64,000 bases of DNA. It comes from Hylemonella sp. GTDB taxonomy: Bacteria > Pseudomonadota > Gammaproteobacteria > Burkholderiales > Burkholderiaceae_C. Of this stretch, positions 41,812 to 51,117 are shown in pieces. A program made the translations under genes and the position numbers. Position 1 is the stretch's first letter. The number at the start of each line of letters is the position of its first letter. The stretch spans positions 54,693 through 118,692 of the forward strand of contig JAUYQZ010000036.1 of the NCBI GenBank assembly GCA_030695415.1, given 5' to 3'. The notes beneath the pieces are model-generated. The model saw only the letters and a list, made by a program, of their open reading frames with translations. It ran no database searches and was not told the DNA's origin.

Positions 41812-42630
41812 CTAAAGCCGGACCTCGACACCGATGCCGCGGTAGCCGATCAGGTCGCAGCGGTTGTTGAACATCGGGGTGCCACTGACACGAAACGCCT
41901 GATGACTGCCATCCTGGCGGGTGCGCTCCAGAAGGAAATCGATGAAGGGCATGCGTGATCTGATGCGCTCCTGCATGGCCGTGCGTCCTCCTTCGTGCCA
42001 GCCATCGTTGAGCGACGGCGGCGTCACGCCTTCCAGCGCCGCGACGCGCATACCGAGCATTTCAAGTACCGGCCCTGACACTCTCGTGAAGTTCCCCTCG
42101 TGGTCCTGTTCCCAGTACCAGTCAGTGGCCAGCTCCGTCAAGGCGCGGTAGCGCGCCTCGCTTTCCTGCAGCTCGGCGGTGCGGTGCAGAACCTGCCGCT
42201 CGAGCTCCAGGTTCTGCACCTTGAGTCGCCCGTAGAGCAGCCGGATCTGGATGAGGTTGTGGATCCTGGCCTTGACTTCGACCAGGTCGAAAGGCTTGCT
42301 CACGAAGTCCTTGGCACCTGCCTGCAGGGCGCGCAGCTTGTGGCCGGGTTGGGCGGTGATCACGAGCACGGGCATGTAACTGTCAGCGCTGTTGGCCTTG
42401 AGCCCTTCCATCACCTGAAAGCCGTCCATGACGGGCAATTGGAGGTCCAGCAGGATCAGATCGAAAGGCGTCTCCCGGTGCATGCGGCACACGACCGTGG
42501 GGTCCAGCGTGGCGAAAACCTGCGTGTAGCCGGCGGATGAGAGCATTTCTGTCAAAAGACTCACATTGACCTGCTGATCGTCGACCACCAGGATGCGTGC
42601 GTCGTGGATGTCTTTTTCCGTAAGGGTCAC
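41812..42630 (-). CDS. Response regulator with PAS output domain
   Basis: ARILVVDDQQVNVSLLTEML...DLILLDLQLPVMDGFQVMEGL...; C-terminal PAS. Confidence 0.9.
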   Translation of the reverse strand: MTLTEKDIHDARILVVDDQQVNVSLLTEMLSSAGYTQVFATLDPTVVCRMHRETPFDLILLDLQLPVMDGFQVMEGLKANSADSYMPVLVITAQPGHKLRALQAGAKDFVSKPFDLVEVKARIHNLIQIRLLYGRLKVQNLELERQVLHRTAELQESEARYRALTELATDWYWEQDHEGNFTRVSGPVLEMLGMRVAALEGVTPPSLNDGWHEGGRTAMQERIRSRMPFIDFLLERTRQDGSHQAFRVSGTPMFNNRCDLIGYRGIGVEVRL

Positions 42631-44336
42631 AGTGTTTCCTGTCGTGAAGGGGGAGCTGTGTCTGCGTTGGCCTGGATCACTGCCAGTTCAATGGTTTTCA
42701 TCAGTTCAGGCACCCGGATCGGCTTGGTGATGTAGGCAAAAAAGCCGGCCTGCAGGCCTTTCTGGATGTCGCGTGGCACCGCGTTGGCACTGAGCGCAAT
42801 GATCGGAATATGGGCCGTGAGCGGATCGGCCTGCAGCACCCGCATCGCTTCGATGCCGCTGATGCCTGGCAGGTTGATGTCCATCAGGATCACTTGCGGC
42901 AGATAGGTTCGGGCAAACTCGATGCCGGTGCTGCCGTCTGCGGCGCTCAGCAGGCGGAGGTTGGGGTAGCGAACGATGATCTGTTCGACCAGCTCCAGGT
43001 TGGCAGGGTTGTCCTCAACGTAGAGCACGGTCTGGACGGGCTGGCCATCACGGATGAACGCCTCCCTGGCGGGGGCCCAATCGGCGTCGCCATGGTCTGC
43101 CTGGGCGGGGGCCACCCGGGTCAGATCCACCCAGAACATGCTGCCCACCCCCGGGGTGCTTTCCACCCCGATCTGCCCGTCCATCAGGTGCACCAGCCTT
43201 TGCGTGACCACCAGGCCGATGCCCGTGCCTTCCTCGGCGCCGGCTTCGCGCCCGAGACGATTGAAAGGCTGGAACAGCTTGCCCAGCTGTTCGGTGGACA
43301 AGCCGTGGCCGGTGTCACGCACCGTGATGCGAACGACATCGGGAGAAAGAGCCAGGCAGGCCAGATCCACACGACCCGGGTTGCGGTTGTACTTCACTGC
43401 GTTGTAGAGCAGGTTCACAAGGACCTGCTTGAGCCGCGTCCGGTCCCCCTTCACGTACAGCGGCGAGTCCATCGGTGCGAAGTGCAGCGACACCTGTCGT
43501 TGCACCGCCTGCGACTCGACCAGGGCGCGACACTCGGCGAGCAGATCGGCCAGCGCCACGGGCTCCTTGGACATGATGAGCTTGCCAGACTCGATGAGCG
43601 CCAGATCCAGGATCTCGTTGATCAGATCGAGAAGGTACCAGCCCGCCTTCAGAATCTGGTCGACGCTGCGTTGCTGGGCGACCGTCGGTACCGGCGTGCT
43701 CGACGCCACCAGCTGCGCGAAACCAAGAATCGCATTGAGTGGCGTGCGCAGCTCATGGCTCATGCTGGAGATGAACTCGGTCTTGGCCAGGTTGGCGCCC
43801 TCTGCAGCAATGACCGCGTCCTTGAGCAACAGTTGCGCGCGCTTGCGCGCCGAATTGTCGCTGCCGATCAGAAGGTAGCCGATCAGATCGCCATAGTCGT
43901 CACGCAAGGCGGTGATCGACACGATCGCCGGGAACGAGCTGCCGTCCTTGCACAGATAGGTCAGCTCGTAGATGTCTTCGATGCCGCGTGAGGCCTTGAA
44001 GGACAGGGCCTCGAATCCGGCGGCGATGGGCGTGCCGAGTTCAGCGCTCAGCGCCTCGGCCCGGGCACGAACCTCCTGCGGATCGTGCATGTCGCTGGGG
44101 CTCACGCGGTTGACCACCTCCTGCGCCTGGTAGCCCAGCATACGCTCGGCGCCCACGTTGAACAGCTGGATGATGCCCTTGTCGTCGGTGGCAATGAGCG
44201 AGAAATTGGCGCTGTTGAAGATGGCGTTCTGAAGCGCACCAACGGCCAGCAAAGCGCTGGACCCAATCGCCGATCTGAACGGCAGGCGCAGGTCTTCAAC
44301 CGCTCGATTCAGCGCCTCAATCTGTGTCTCTGACAT
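42627..44336 (-). CDS. PAS-domain hybrid sensor histidine kinase with receiver domain
   Basis: PAS; HisKA ...FISSMSHELRTPLNAILGFAQ...; HATPase ...GTGIGLVVTQRLVHLMDG...; REC ...VILMDINLPGISGIEAMRVL... Confidence 0.93.
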   Translation of the reverse strand: MSETQIEALNRAVEDLRLPFRSAIGSSALLAVGALQNAIFNSANFSLIATDDKGIIQLFNVGAERMLGYQAQEVVNRVSPSDMHDPQEVRARAEALSAELGTPIAAGFEALSFKASRGIEDIYELTYLCKDGSSFPAIVSITALRDDYGDLIGYLLIGSDNSARKRAQLLLKDAVIAAEGANLAKTEFISSMSHELRTPLNAILGFAQLVASSTPVPTVAQQRSVDQILKAGWYLLDLINEILDLALIESGKLIMSKEPVALADLLAECRALVESQAVQRQVSLHFAPMDSPLYVKGDRTRLKQVLVNLLYNAVKYNRNPGRVDLACLALSPDVVRITVRDTGHGLSTEQLGKLFQPFNRLGREAGAEEGTGIGLVVTQRLVHLMDGQIGVESTPGVGSMFWVDLTRVAPAQADHGDADWAPAREAFIRDGQPVQTVLYVEDNPANLELVEQIIVRYPNLRLLSAADGSTGIEFARTYLPQVILMDINLPGISGIEAMRVLQADPLTAHIPIIALSANAVPRDIQKGLQAGFFAYITKPIRVPELMKTIELAVIQANADTAPPSRQETL

Positions 44337-44521
44337 CTCGGGTCTTTGTTATGTACAGGCGCGGCGCGACTGCCGATGCCCAAAATAGCGGCTCGAGAAG
44401 GGCTTGTATGTGCGGTATCGCACATATGGCGGTGCTATGCCCGTCGATAGGCCATTTCGGGCCTTGGGGCCTGCAGGGCGGGTCATTTTCCCTGGGGCGC
44501 AAACGGGAAGGCCCAGCCGCT

Positions 44522-44573
44522 GTACATTGGGTGCCAACGGTCCGGGCTGCGCGGGCTGACACGAGAGTTGCCC
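44522..44573 (+). promoter_or_regulatory. Upstream element copy B (GTACATTG...AACGGTCCG...GGGCTGA)
   Basis: Colinear with 40244-40294. Confidence 0.55.
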
Positions 44574-44933
44574 ATGGATCCCCATTTATCCGATGCCACC
44601 GCGGCGAGCGTCCGAATCGCTGGTGCTGCTGCGCTGCGGCTCGAATTGATGCAGGAAGCTGAGCAAGACCGCCTGGCCCTCAAGCAAAGACCACGGCTTT
44701 GGCCCCTGGTCGTGGCGATCCTGGCGCTGGTGATTGCCTTGCCGGTTTTTTTCCTCGTCGTGCGTGGCTCCCTGCAACAAAGCGAGTTGCGCCAGGAGGC
44801 AGAGGCCCGCCTCGCCGAGGCACTCTGGCGCTGCAACAGCCTGCAGGGGCGCGAAGTGAGCGACAGTTGCCATCTGCGGGCCAACGCCGAGGCGCGCGGG
44901 ATCGTCCTCGTGCGGTCCCCGGATGCACCTTGA
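44574..44933 (+). CDS. Hypothetical single-TM protein (paralog B)
   Basis: ...VVRGSLQQSELRQEAEARLAEALWRCNSLQGREVSDSCHLRANAEARGIVLVRSPDAP. Confidence 0.8.
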   Translation: MDPHLSDATAASVRIAGAAALRLELMQEAEQDRLALKQRPRLWPLVVAILALVIALPVFFLVVRGSLQQSELRQEAEARLAEALWRCNSLQGREVSDSCHLRANAEARGIVLVRSPDAP

Positions 44934-45121
44934 GAGGGCAGGGGCCGTGTTCTTGATGCTTCCAGGCGTAACACCTGCGTGACGCCGCCGTGACGGGCGA
45001 TAGGCAATTCGTCTCAGGACTTACATCTCGATGAGAAGTTTTGAGGGCGTTCACATACGCTTGTAAAACTCCCATGGGAAGCTATCTCTTCCGAGCGCGT
45101 ATCCATCCCTGTGAGGCTGCC

Positions 45122-45346
45122 ATGAACACCTTGTCCTACAAGATCGAAAGCTCCTCTCCCATCGTGGCATCGCTGCACCGCACGCAAGTACGCGACGGCG
45201 CCCTGCTGGCCAGCCGCGAACTGGCCGTTGCCCTGGCCGCCAAGAGCATCACGCATCCGCCGGGTGGCGTGGTGCGTGTGGTCCATGTGCCCACCGGCGA
45301 GGTGCTCTTCAGCAAGGTCAGCGGCTGGGGCGAACTGGACGAGTGA
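45122..45346 (+). CDS. Hypothetical small protein
   Basis: 74 aa MNTLSYKIESSSPIVASLHRTQVRDGALLASRELAVALAAKSITHPPGGVVRVVHVPTGEVLFSKVSGWGELDE; no domain recognised. Confidence 0.65.
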   Translation: MNTLSYKIESSSPIVASLHRTQVRDGALLASRELAVALAAKSITHPPGGVVRVVHVPTGEVLFSKVSGWGELDE

Positions 45347-45399
45347 GGGCGACGGTTGCGAGTCTCCTGGGGCAAGTTCGCGTGCGGGCTATCAGGCCC

Positions 45400-46152
45400 T
45401 CAGCAGTCCCCGGTGTGCCTGTCTCGGCTGCAGCTGACCTGGGTCGGCGCGGTGGGAGGCGCCTGCTGCCATTCCCAAGCCCAGTATGCGAGCACACCCG
45501 CCAGCAGCAGTGCAGCGAGCCATGCGTGATTGCGCTTGGCCAGGTCCGGCCCCGTGCCTTCCATGCGCCCGGTGAGCATGGGCGTGGCCTGGTTCCTGCG
45601 TCGCAGCACGCTCAGCACCAGCAGGAAGGCCAGGTGGCCCAGCACCAGCCACAGCATGAATTCACCCATCGCTTCGTGGATCTCCTCGAGCCATTCGCCA
45701 CCCCATTCGTGAAAGGCTGCGAAGCCGCTCAGCGTGAGTGGCAGCACCACGACCAGCAGGGCGATCACGGTCAAGGCCATGGCGAGGTACTGGCCCTGGC
45801 GCCAGTTCACCGGCGCAGCGTTCGGCCCCGTGCCGAACCAGGCCGCCTTCACGCTGCGCAGCCAGGCCGGCGCGTTTGCCACCTTGCCCCAGAGCAGGGA
45901 CAGGCGCGCCTGTCGTGGGCCGAACAGGCCGTAGAGCACGCGAAAGACCAGCAGGCCGGCTAGGCTGTACCCCAGCACGACGTGTACCAGGCGCAGGCGT
46001 TCTCCGTCGGCCGTGAGGTAGGCCCCCACGAAGCACAGGGCAAACAGCCAGTGGAACATGCGCGTGGGCGCGTCGATGACACGGCGTGTCGCAGCGGCCT
46101 GGCGCGGCGCGGCGCTGGCCACGGGGGTGTGAGGGGAGGCGGTGGTATTCAT
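45400..46152 (-). CDS. Cytochrome b561-type cytochrome b
   Basis: ...RVIDAPTRMFHWLFALCFVGAYLTADGERLRLVHVVLGYSLAGLLVFRVLYGLFG... Confidence 0.9.
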   Translation of the reverse strand: MNTTASPHTPVASAAPRQAAATRRVIDAPTRMFHWLFALCFVGAYLTADGERLRLVHVVLGYSLAGLLVFRVLYGLFGPRQARLSLLWGKVANAPAWLRSVKAAWFGTGPNAAPVNWRQGQYLAMALTVIALLVVVLPLTLSGFAAFHEWGGEWLEEIHEAMGEFMLWLVLGHLAFLLVLSVLRRRNQATPMLTGRMEGTGPDLAKRNHAWLAALLLAGVLAYWAWEWQQAPPTAPTQVSCSRDRHTGDC

Positions 46153-46175
46153 GCTGTCACTCCGGTTGGGGTTCA

Positions 46176-46709
46176 TCAGTCCTGGAAGGCGCGGCGGTAG
46201 CGCGCGTCCAGGCCGCGGGGGAATTGAAGTTCGCGCTCGTCAAAGCTGCCCTGCTCGGCGCGGGTATGGCAGGCCGCGCAGTTGGCCGCGCTCTTGACAC
46301 TGGCGTGTTGCCACACGGGCGCGTCCAGCTGGCGGTGTTCGCGCAGGAACCAGGCCGATTCGGTGATGCGGTCCTGCGGCGGCGGCGCGCTCACGCGCTT
46401 GTAGGTGCCGGCATGGGCCTGCAGCCACTGGCTGATCTGCTGCACCGTTGCCGCGTCGAGCGAGGCATCGGTGCCGTAGTGCTGGTCCAGGCCGTTCATG
46501 ATGCGGTCCCAGGAGCGCGCCGGCAGCAGGCCCGCCGGGTAGGCCAGGTGGCAGGCCGCGCATTCCTGCTGGTAGCTCGGCAGCATCTGGCGCGGGCTCA
46601 GCTTGCCGCTGTCGGCCCAGGCGGCGGTGCTGAGACCCAGCAGCAAGGCCTGGGCTGTCAGGCTGCGCAGGCGTGCGAGTCGGGCGAGAAATGGGAATGG
46701 GAAAGGCAT
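46176..46709 (-). CDS. Diheme cytochrome c (DHC-like)
   Basis: Two CXXCH motifs (CAACHLAYPAG, CAACHTRAEQG); signal peptide. Confidence 0.92.
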   Translation of the reverse strand: MPFPFPFLARLARLRSLTAQALLLGLSTAAWADSGKLSPRQMLPSYQQECAACHLAYPAGLLPARSWDRIMNGLDQHYGTDASLDAATVQQISQWLQAHAGTYKRVSAPPPQDRITESAWFLREHRQLDAPVWQHASVKSAANCAACHTRAEQGSFDERELQFPRGLDARYRRAFQD

Positions 46710-46727
46710 GGGGTGTCTCCGGTGGGC

Positions 46728-47135
46728 TCAGGGTTTCAGGCTGGCCAGGTAGGCCAGCACGTCGGCCTTCTCGGCGGCCGTGCACTCGCGGCTCAGCACG
46801 TCCTTGCAGTTGCGGCGCAGCCACTTGTCCACCTTGGCGACCTCGGTGAAGGACAGCGGGTTGAAGGCGGGCGCCAGCGGGGCGATGGTCTTGCCCGTGC
46901 TGGCGTGTTTGCCCTGGGCGGTGGGCGGCGTGCCGTGGCAGGAGGCGCAAGACCATTCGCCGCCGTGCTGGCTGCCGAAAAAGACCTTGCCCTGGGCCGC
47001 GTTGCCGGCTGCACCGGCCAGGGCGTTCCAGCGCGCCAGCTCCTGCGCCAGGCTGGTGTCCGCAGCCTGGGCGGCTTGCAGCATCAGCATCAGCGCCAGC
47101 CCGGCGGCGGCAGACCCGTAATGCAGTTTCTTCAT
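46728..47135 (-). CDS. DUF1924 / sphaeroides-heme-protein (SHP)-type monoheme cytochrome c
   Basis: CASCHG heme site; ...KVDKWLRRNCKDVLSRECTAAEKADVLAYLASLKP. Confidence 0.88.
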   Translation of the reverse strand: MKKLHYGSAAAGLALMLMLQAAQAADTSLAQELARWNALAGAAGNAAQGKVFFGSQHGGEWSCASCHGTPPTAQGKHASTGKTIAPLAPAFNPLSFTEVAKVDKWLRRNCKDVLSRECTAAEKADVLAYLASLKP

Positions 47136-47216
47136 GGGCAACTCCTGTTTCTTGTGGGTGGTTTCGGGATGGCGTTGATGGTGCGCCCCGCTGCCTGTAC
47201 CCAGGCTGAAGCGGCT

Positions 47217-47233
47217 GTTCATCTGCCGTTCAG
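47217..47233. promoter_or_regulatory. 11-bp-period direct repeat GTTCAT-CTGCC-GTTCAG (putative response-regulator box)
   Basis: In divergent intergenic region; matches periodicity of repeats at 56492-56519. Confidence 0.5.
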
Positions 47234-47283
47234 CTTCACTGCGCAGAATGGGGGGCCTAAGATCCCAACCTGGATACCCCTGC

Positions 47284-47592
47284 ATGCGCAAAACACTCGT
47301 CATCGCCACCTTGCTTGCTGCCGCGGCACTGACGCCGCTGGCCAGCCGGGCCGACGGTGACCACGACCGCGCCCGCGCCGCCTTGCAGGCCGGTGAAGTG
47401 CTGCCCTTGGCTGTCGTTCTGGAGCGTGTGGCAAAGGTCCACCCCGGCAACGTGCTGGAAGTGGAGTTGGAGCGCGAGAAGGGCCAATGGATCTACGAGC
47501 TCAAGATCCTGCAAAGCGGCGGCAGCCTGCTCAAGCTCAAGGTCGACGCCAAGACCGCCGCGCTCATCCGGCAGCGCGAGGTGCAACGCTGA
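47284..47592 (+). CDS. PepSY domain-containing periplasmic protein
   Basis: Signal peptide; ...VLPLAVVLERVAKVHPGNVLEVELEREKGQWIYELKIL... Confidence 0.9.
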   Translation: MRKTLVIATLLAAAALTPLASRADGDHDRARAALQAGEVLPLAVVLERVAKVHPGNVLEVELEREKGQWIYELKILQSGGSLLKLKVDAKTAALIRQREVQR

Positions 47593-48251
47593 TGCGCGTG
47601 CTGCTCGTTGAAGACGAACCCACGCTGGCCGCGCAGCTGCGCCAGGTGCTGCTCGATGCCGGTTACGCCGTGGACCAGGCCGACAACGGCCGCGACGCCT
47701 GGGTCCAGGGCGGTGTGCAGGCCTACGACGCCGTGGTGCTGGACCTGGGCCTGCCCGTGCTCGACGGCCTGAGTGTGCTCAAGCGCTGGCGCAGCGAAGG
47801 CATGAGCGCGCCGGTGCTCATCCTCACCGCGCGCGACCAGTGGCACGAAAAGGTGGCCGGCATCGACGCCGGCGCCGACGACTACCTGACCAAACCCTTC
47901 CACACCGAAGAACTGCTGGCCCGTGTGCGCGCGCTGATCCGCCGTGCGCAAGGATTGGCTTCGCCCACGCTCGCCTGCGGGCCGCTGGTGCTGGACACGC
48001 GCAGCGGCCGTGTCACGCTGAGCGGCCACCCGGTCAACCTCACCAGCCACGAGTACAAGGTGCTGGCCTACCTGATGCACCGGCCCGGCGCGGTGGTCTC
48101 GCGCGCCGAGCTCACCGAACACATTTACGCGCAGGACTTCGACCGCGACTCCAACACCATCGAGGTGTTTGTGGGCCGCCTGCGCAAAAAGCTGCCGGCC
48201 GAACTGATCGAGACCGTGCGCGGCCTGGGTTACCGACTGGTGGCGCCATGA
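47592..48251 (+). CDS. OmpR/PmrA/QseB-family response regulator
   Basis: MRVLLVEDEPTLAAQLRQVLLDAGYAVDQADNGRDAW...GADDYLTKPFHTEELLARVRAL... Confidence 0.95.
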   Translation: MRVLLVEDEPTLAAQLRQVLLDAGYAVDQADNGRDAWVQGGVQAYDAVVLDLGLPVLDGLSVLKRWRSEGMSAPVLILTARDQWHEKVAGIDAGADDYLTKPFHTEELLARVRALIRRAQGLASPTLACGPLVLDTRSGRVTLSGHPVNLTSHEYKVLAYLMHRPGAVVSRAELTEHIYAQDFDRDSNTIEVFVGRLRKKLPAELIETVRGLGYRLVAP

Positions 48252-49618
48252 GGCGCTCGCCCGTGTGGGGTTCGCTGCGCTGGCGCCTGCTGGCGGGCAC
48301 GGCGCTGGCACTGGCGCTGGCCTTGCTGCTGGCCGGCCTGGCGCTCACGGCCCTGTTCCGCGCCGAGATCGAGCGCCAGTTTGACGATGGCCTGCAACAA
48401 CAGCTCGACCAACTCACCGCACGGGTCGAGTTCGACGCCCAGGGCCAGATCGGCCTGGACGACAGCGCCTTGAGCGACCCGCGCTGGCGCCGGCCGTACT
48501 CGGGGCTGTACTGGCAGGTCGATGGCGCGCAGGCGCGCGGCGTGCTGCGCTCGCGTTCGCTGTGGGATGCCACGCTGGACAACGCCGGCGACGTCCTGAC
48601 CGACGGCCGCGTGCACCGGCACGACGTGACCGGTCCGCAGGGCGCCGCCGTGCGCGTGCTGGAGCGCGCGGTCTACCCGGCCGGGCAACCGCAGCTTGTG
48701 TGGCGCCTGCTGGTGGCCGCGGACCGCAGCGCCTCGGCCCAGGCAGTGACGCGGTTTGGCCAGGTGTTGTCGCTGTCGCTGGGCGTGTTGTGGTGCTTGC
48801 TGGCGGCAGCGGCGTGGGCGCAGGTGAGCGTGGGCCTGGCGCCCCTGCGTGCCTTGCAGGGCGCCGTCCTGGCGCTGCGTGAGGGCCGTGCGGCGCGCAT
48901 CACCGCCGACGCGCCCACCGAGTTGTTGCCGCTGGTGTTGGGCTTCAACGACGTGCTGGCGCGCAACGACGAGATGGTCGAACGCGCGCGCCAGCAGGCC
49001 GGCAACCTGGCCCACGCGGTGAAGACGCCGCTGGCCGTGATGGCGCAGGCCGCGTCGGGCGATGGGTCGCCGCTGGGCCAGGTGGTGCGCGAACAGACCG
49101 AAGCCGCCCGCCGCCAGGTGGACTGGCACCTGGCCCGCGCCCGCGCCACCGCCCACAAGGCCTTTGGCGCCGAGCAGGCGGCCGTGGCGCCGGTGCTGTC
49201 CGGGCTGCTGCGGGTGATGGAGCGCGTGTTTGCCGAGCGGGGCCTGCGGCTGCACATGCGCGACATCGACCCCGAAGCCCGTTGCGCCTGCGCCGTGCAA
49301 GACCTGCAAGACATGCTGGGCAACCTGCTGGACAACGCCTGCAAATGGGCTCGCCGCGAGGTGGTGGTGGGGCTCGAAGCACACGCTGGTGTCTGGTGTG
49401 TGGTGGTGGACGACGACGGCCCCGGTGTGGATGCCACGCGGCGCGACGCGGTGCTGGCCCGTGGCGTGCGGCTGGACGAAACGGTGCCCGGCTCCGGCCT
49501 GGGCCTGCACATCGTGCAGGAGCTGGCGCAGGTGTACGGCGGTGCGCTGGCGCTGGACGATTCGCCCCTGGGTGGCTTGCGCGTGCGCCTGACGCTGCCG
49601 GTGGCCGCTGTCACCTGA
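48248..49618 (+). CDS. QseC/PhoQ-like sensor histidine kinase
   Basis: Two TMs; ...[19 protein letters not shown]...[18 protein letters not shown]...; overlaps RR stop. Confidence 0.92.
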   Translation: MRRSPVWGSLRWRLLAGTALALALALLLAGLALTALFRAEIERQFDDGLQQQLDQLTARVEFDAQGQIGLDDSALSDPRWRRPYSGLYWQVDGAQARGVLRSRSLWDATLDNAGDVLTDGRVHRHDVTGPQGAAVRVLERAVYPAGQPQLVWRLLVAADRSASAQAVTRFGQVLSLSLGVLWCLLAAAAWAQVSVGLAPLRALQGAVLALREGRAARITADAPTELLPLVLGFNDVLARNDEMVERARQQAGNLAHAVKTPLAVMAQAASGDGSPLGQVVREQTEAARRQVDWHLARARATAHKAFGAEQAAVAPVLSGLLRVMERVFAERGLRLHMRDIDPEARCACAVQDLQDMLGNLLDNACKWARREVVVGLEAHAGVWCVVVDDDGPGVDATRRDAVLARGVRLDETVPGSGLGLHIVQELAQVYGGALALDDSPLGGLRVRLTLPVAAVT

Positions 49619-49663
49619 TGCCGTTATGCTGTGCGCCGTGGATGAACCACAGGGAGAAAACCA

Positions 49664-50128
49664 ATGGACTTGTTGAAATCGGTGTTGGGTGGCCTGGCCG
49701 CTGCGGCACAAGGCAATGCGGGCCAGGCCCAGGCACCTGCCGCTGGCGGGGTGGACCTGGCGGCGCTGGCGCCCGTGCTCATGGAGCTGCTGGCCGGCAA
49801 AGGCGGTGGTGCCGGCGCTGCGGGCGGTGGCCTGGGCGGGCTGGTCGAACAGCTCACGCAGGGCGGCCTGGGCGATGCGGTGCAGTCGTGGATCGCACGT
49901 GGGCAGAACATGCCGGTGTCGGGCAACCAGCTCGAATCGGCGCTGGGCAGCGACGTGCTGGGGCGCCTGGGCGGGCAGGTGGGCATGAACGGCGGCCAGC
50001 TTGGCGACGTGCTGGCGCAGGCGCTGCCCGGCCTGATCGACCGCATGACACCCGACGGCCAGCTGCCGCAGGGTGGCGCGGGTCAGGGCCCCGATCTGGG
50101 TGCTCTGCTGGGCCAGTTGCTGCGCTGA
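49664..50128 (+). CDS. YidB family (DUF937) protein
   Basis: [18 protein letters not shown]...[36 protein letters not shown]... Confidence 0.88.
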   Translation: MDLLKSVLGGLAAAAQGNAGQAQAPAAGGVDLAALAPVLMELLAGKGGGAGAAGGGLGGLVEQLTQGGLGDAVQSWIARGQNMPVSGNQLESALGSDVLGRLGGQVGMNGGQLGDVLAQALPGLIDRMTPDGQLPQGGAGQGPDLGALLGQLLR

Positions 50129-50144
50129 ACAGGCGGGCTTGTGG

Positions 50145-50178
50145 ACGGGGCCGTGGTTCTATCGGACCACGGCCCCGT
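50145..50178. terminator. 13-bp perfect hairpin without T-tract between yidB-like gene and galU
   Basis: ACGGGGCCGTGGT-tctatcgg-ACCACGGCCCCGT. Confidence 0.45.
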
Positions 50179-50229
50179 CATCGCTTGCATGTATGCTTTT
50201 CACATTTGGCTCGCTGTCCCCTTCTTCAG

Positions 50230-51117
50230 ATGAACCCCACCCCCGTTCGCAAAGCTGTCTTCCCCGTTGCCGGCATGGGCACCCGCTTCTTGCCCGCCAC
50301 CAAGGCCATGCCCAAGGAGATGCTGCCGGTGGTGGACAAGCCGCTGATCCAGTACGCGGTGGAAGAGGCCTATGCGGCGGGCATTCGCGAGATGATCTTC
50401 GTCACCGGCCGCCACAAGCGCGCCATCGACGACCATTTCGACATGGCCTACGAGCTCGAACGCGAGCTGGAAGACGCGGGCAAGGCCGCCCTGCTGGAGC
50501 AGGTGCGCTCGGTCAAGCCCGACGACATGGTGTGTATTGCCATCCGCCAGCCCAAGGCCCTGGGCCTGGGCCATGCGGTCTTGTGTGCCGAGCCGCTGGT
50601 GGCCGGCGAGCCTTTTGCCGTGCTGCTGGCCGACGACCTGATGGTGGGCACGCCCGCCGACGGCGCGGTGCTCACGCAAATGGTGCGCCAGTTCGGCCAG
50701 TTGGGCCGCTCCATCCTGGCGGTGCAAGAAGTGCCGGCCGAACACACGCGCCGCTACGGCATCGTGGCCGGCGACATGCTGAACGAGCGCCTGATGGACG
50801 TGCGCGAGATCGTCGAAAAACCCGCGCCCGAGGTGGCCCCTTCGCGCTGGGGTGTGGCCGGCCGCTACGTGCTCACGCCCGAGGTGTTCCAGCAGATCCG
50901 CGAACAGCCGCGTGGCGTGGGCGGCGAAATCCAGCTCACCGACGGCATCGCCGGCCTGATGCGCAGCCAGAAGGTGTACGCCTTCCGCTACGAGGGCAAA
51001 CGCTACGACTGCGGCAGCAAGGAAGGTTTCCTGGAGGCCACGGTGGAGCTGGCGATGCAGCGGCCCGAGCTGGCCGAGGGTCTGCGCGAGACCATGCGCA
51101 AGCTGCTGGCGGTCTGA
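50230..51117 (+). CDS. galU: UTP-glucose-1-phosphate uridylyltransferase
   Basis: [47 protein letters not shown]... Confidence 0.97.
   Translation: MNPTPVRKAVFPVAGMGTRFLPATKAMPKEMLPVVDKPLIQYAVEEAYAAGIREMIFVTGRHKRAIDDHFDMAYELERELEDAGKAALLEQVRSVKPDDMVCIAIRQPKALGLGHAVLCAEPLVAGEPFAVLLADDLMVGTPADGAVLTQMVRQFGQLGRSILAVQEVPAEHTRRYGIVAGDMLNERLMDVREIVEKPAPEVAPSRWGVAGRYVLTPEVFQQIREQPRGVGGEIQLTDGIAGLMRSQKVYAFRYEGKRYDCGSKEGFLEATVELAMQRPELAEGLRETMRKLLAV

Noticed and set aside
47840-49618. 592-aa forward ORF extending upstream of the histidine kinase
   Set aside because: First ~135 residues are an out-of-frame read of the response regulator; the real HK start is at 48248
49282-51117. 611-aa ORF containing galU at its C-terminus
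   Set aside because: The N-terminal half is out-of-frame through HK and the YidB-like gene; galU begins at 50230
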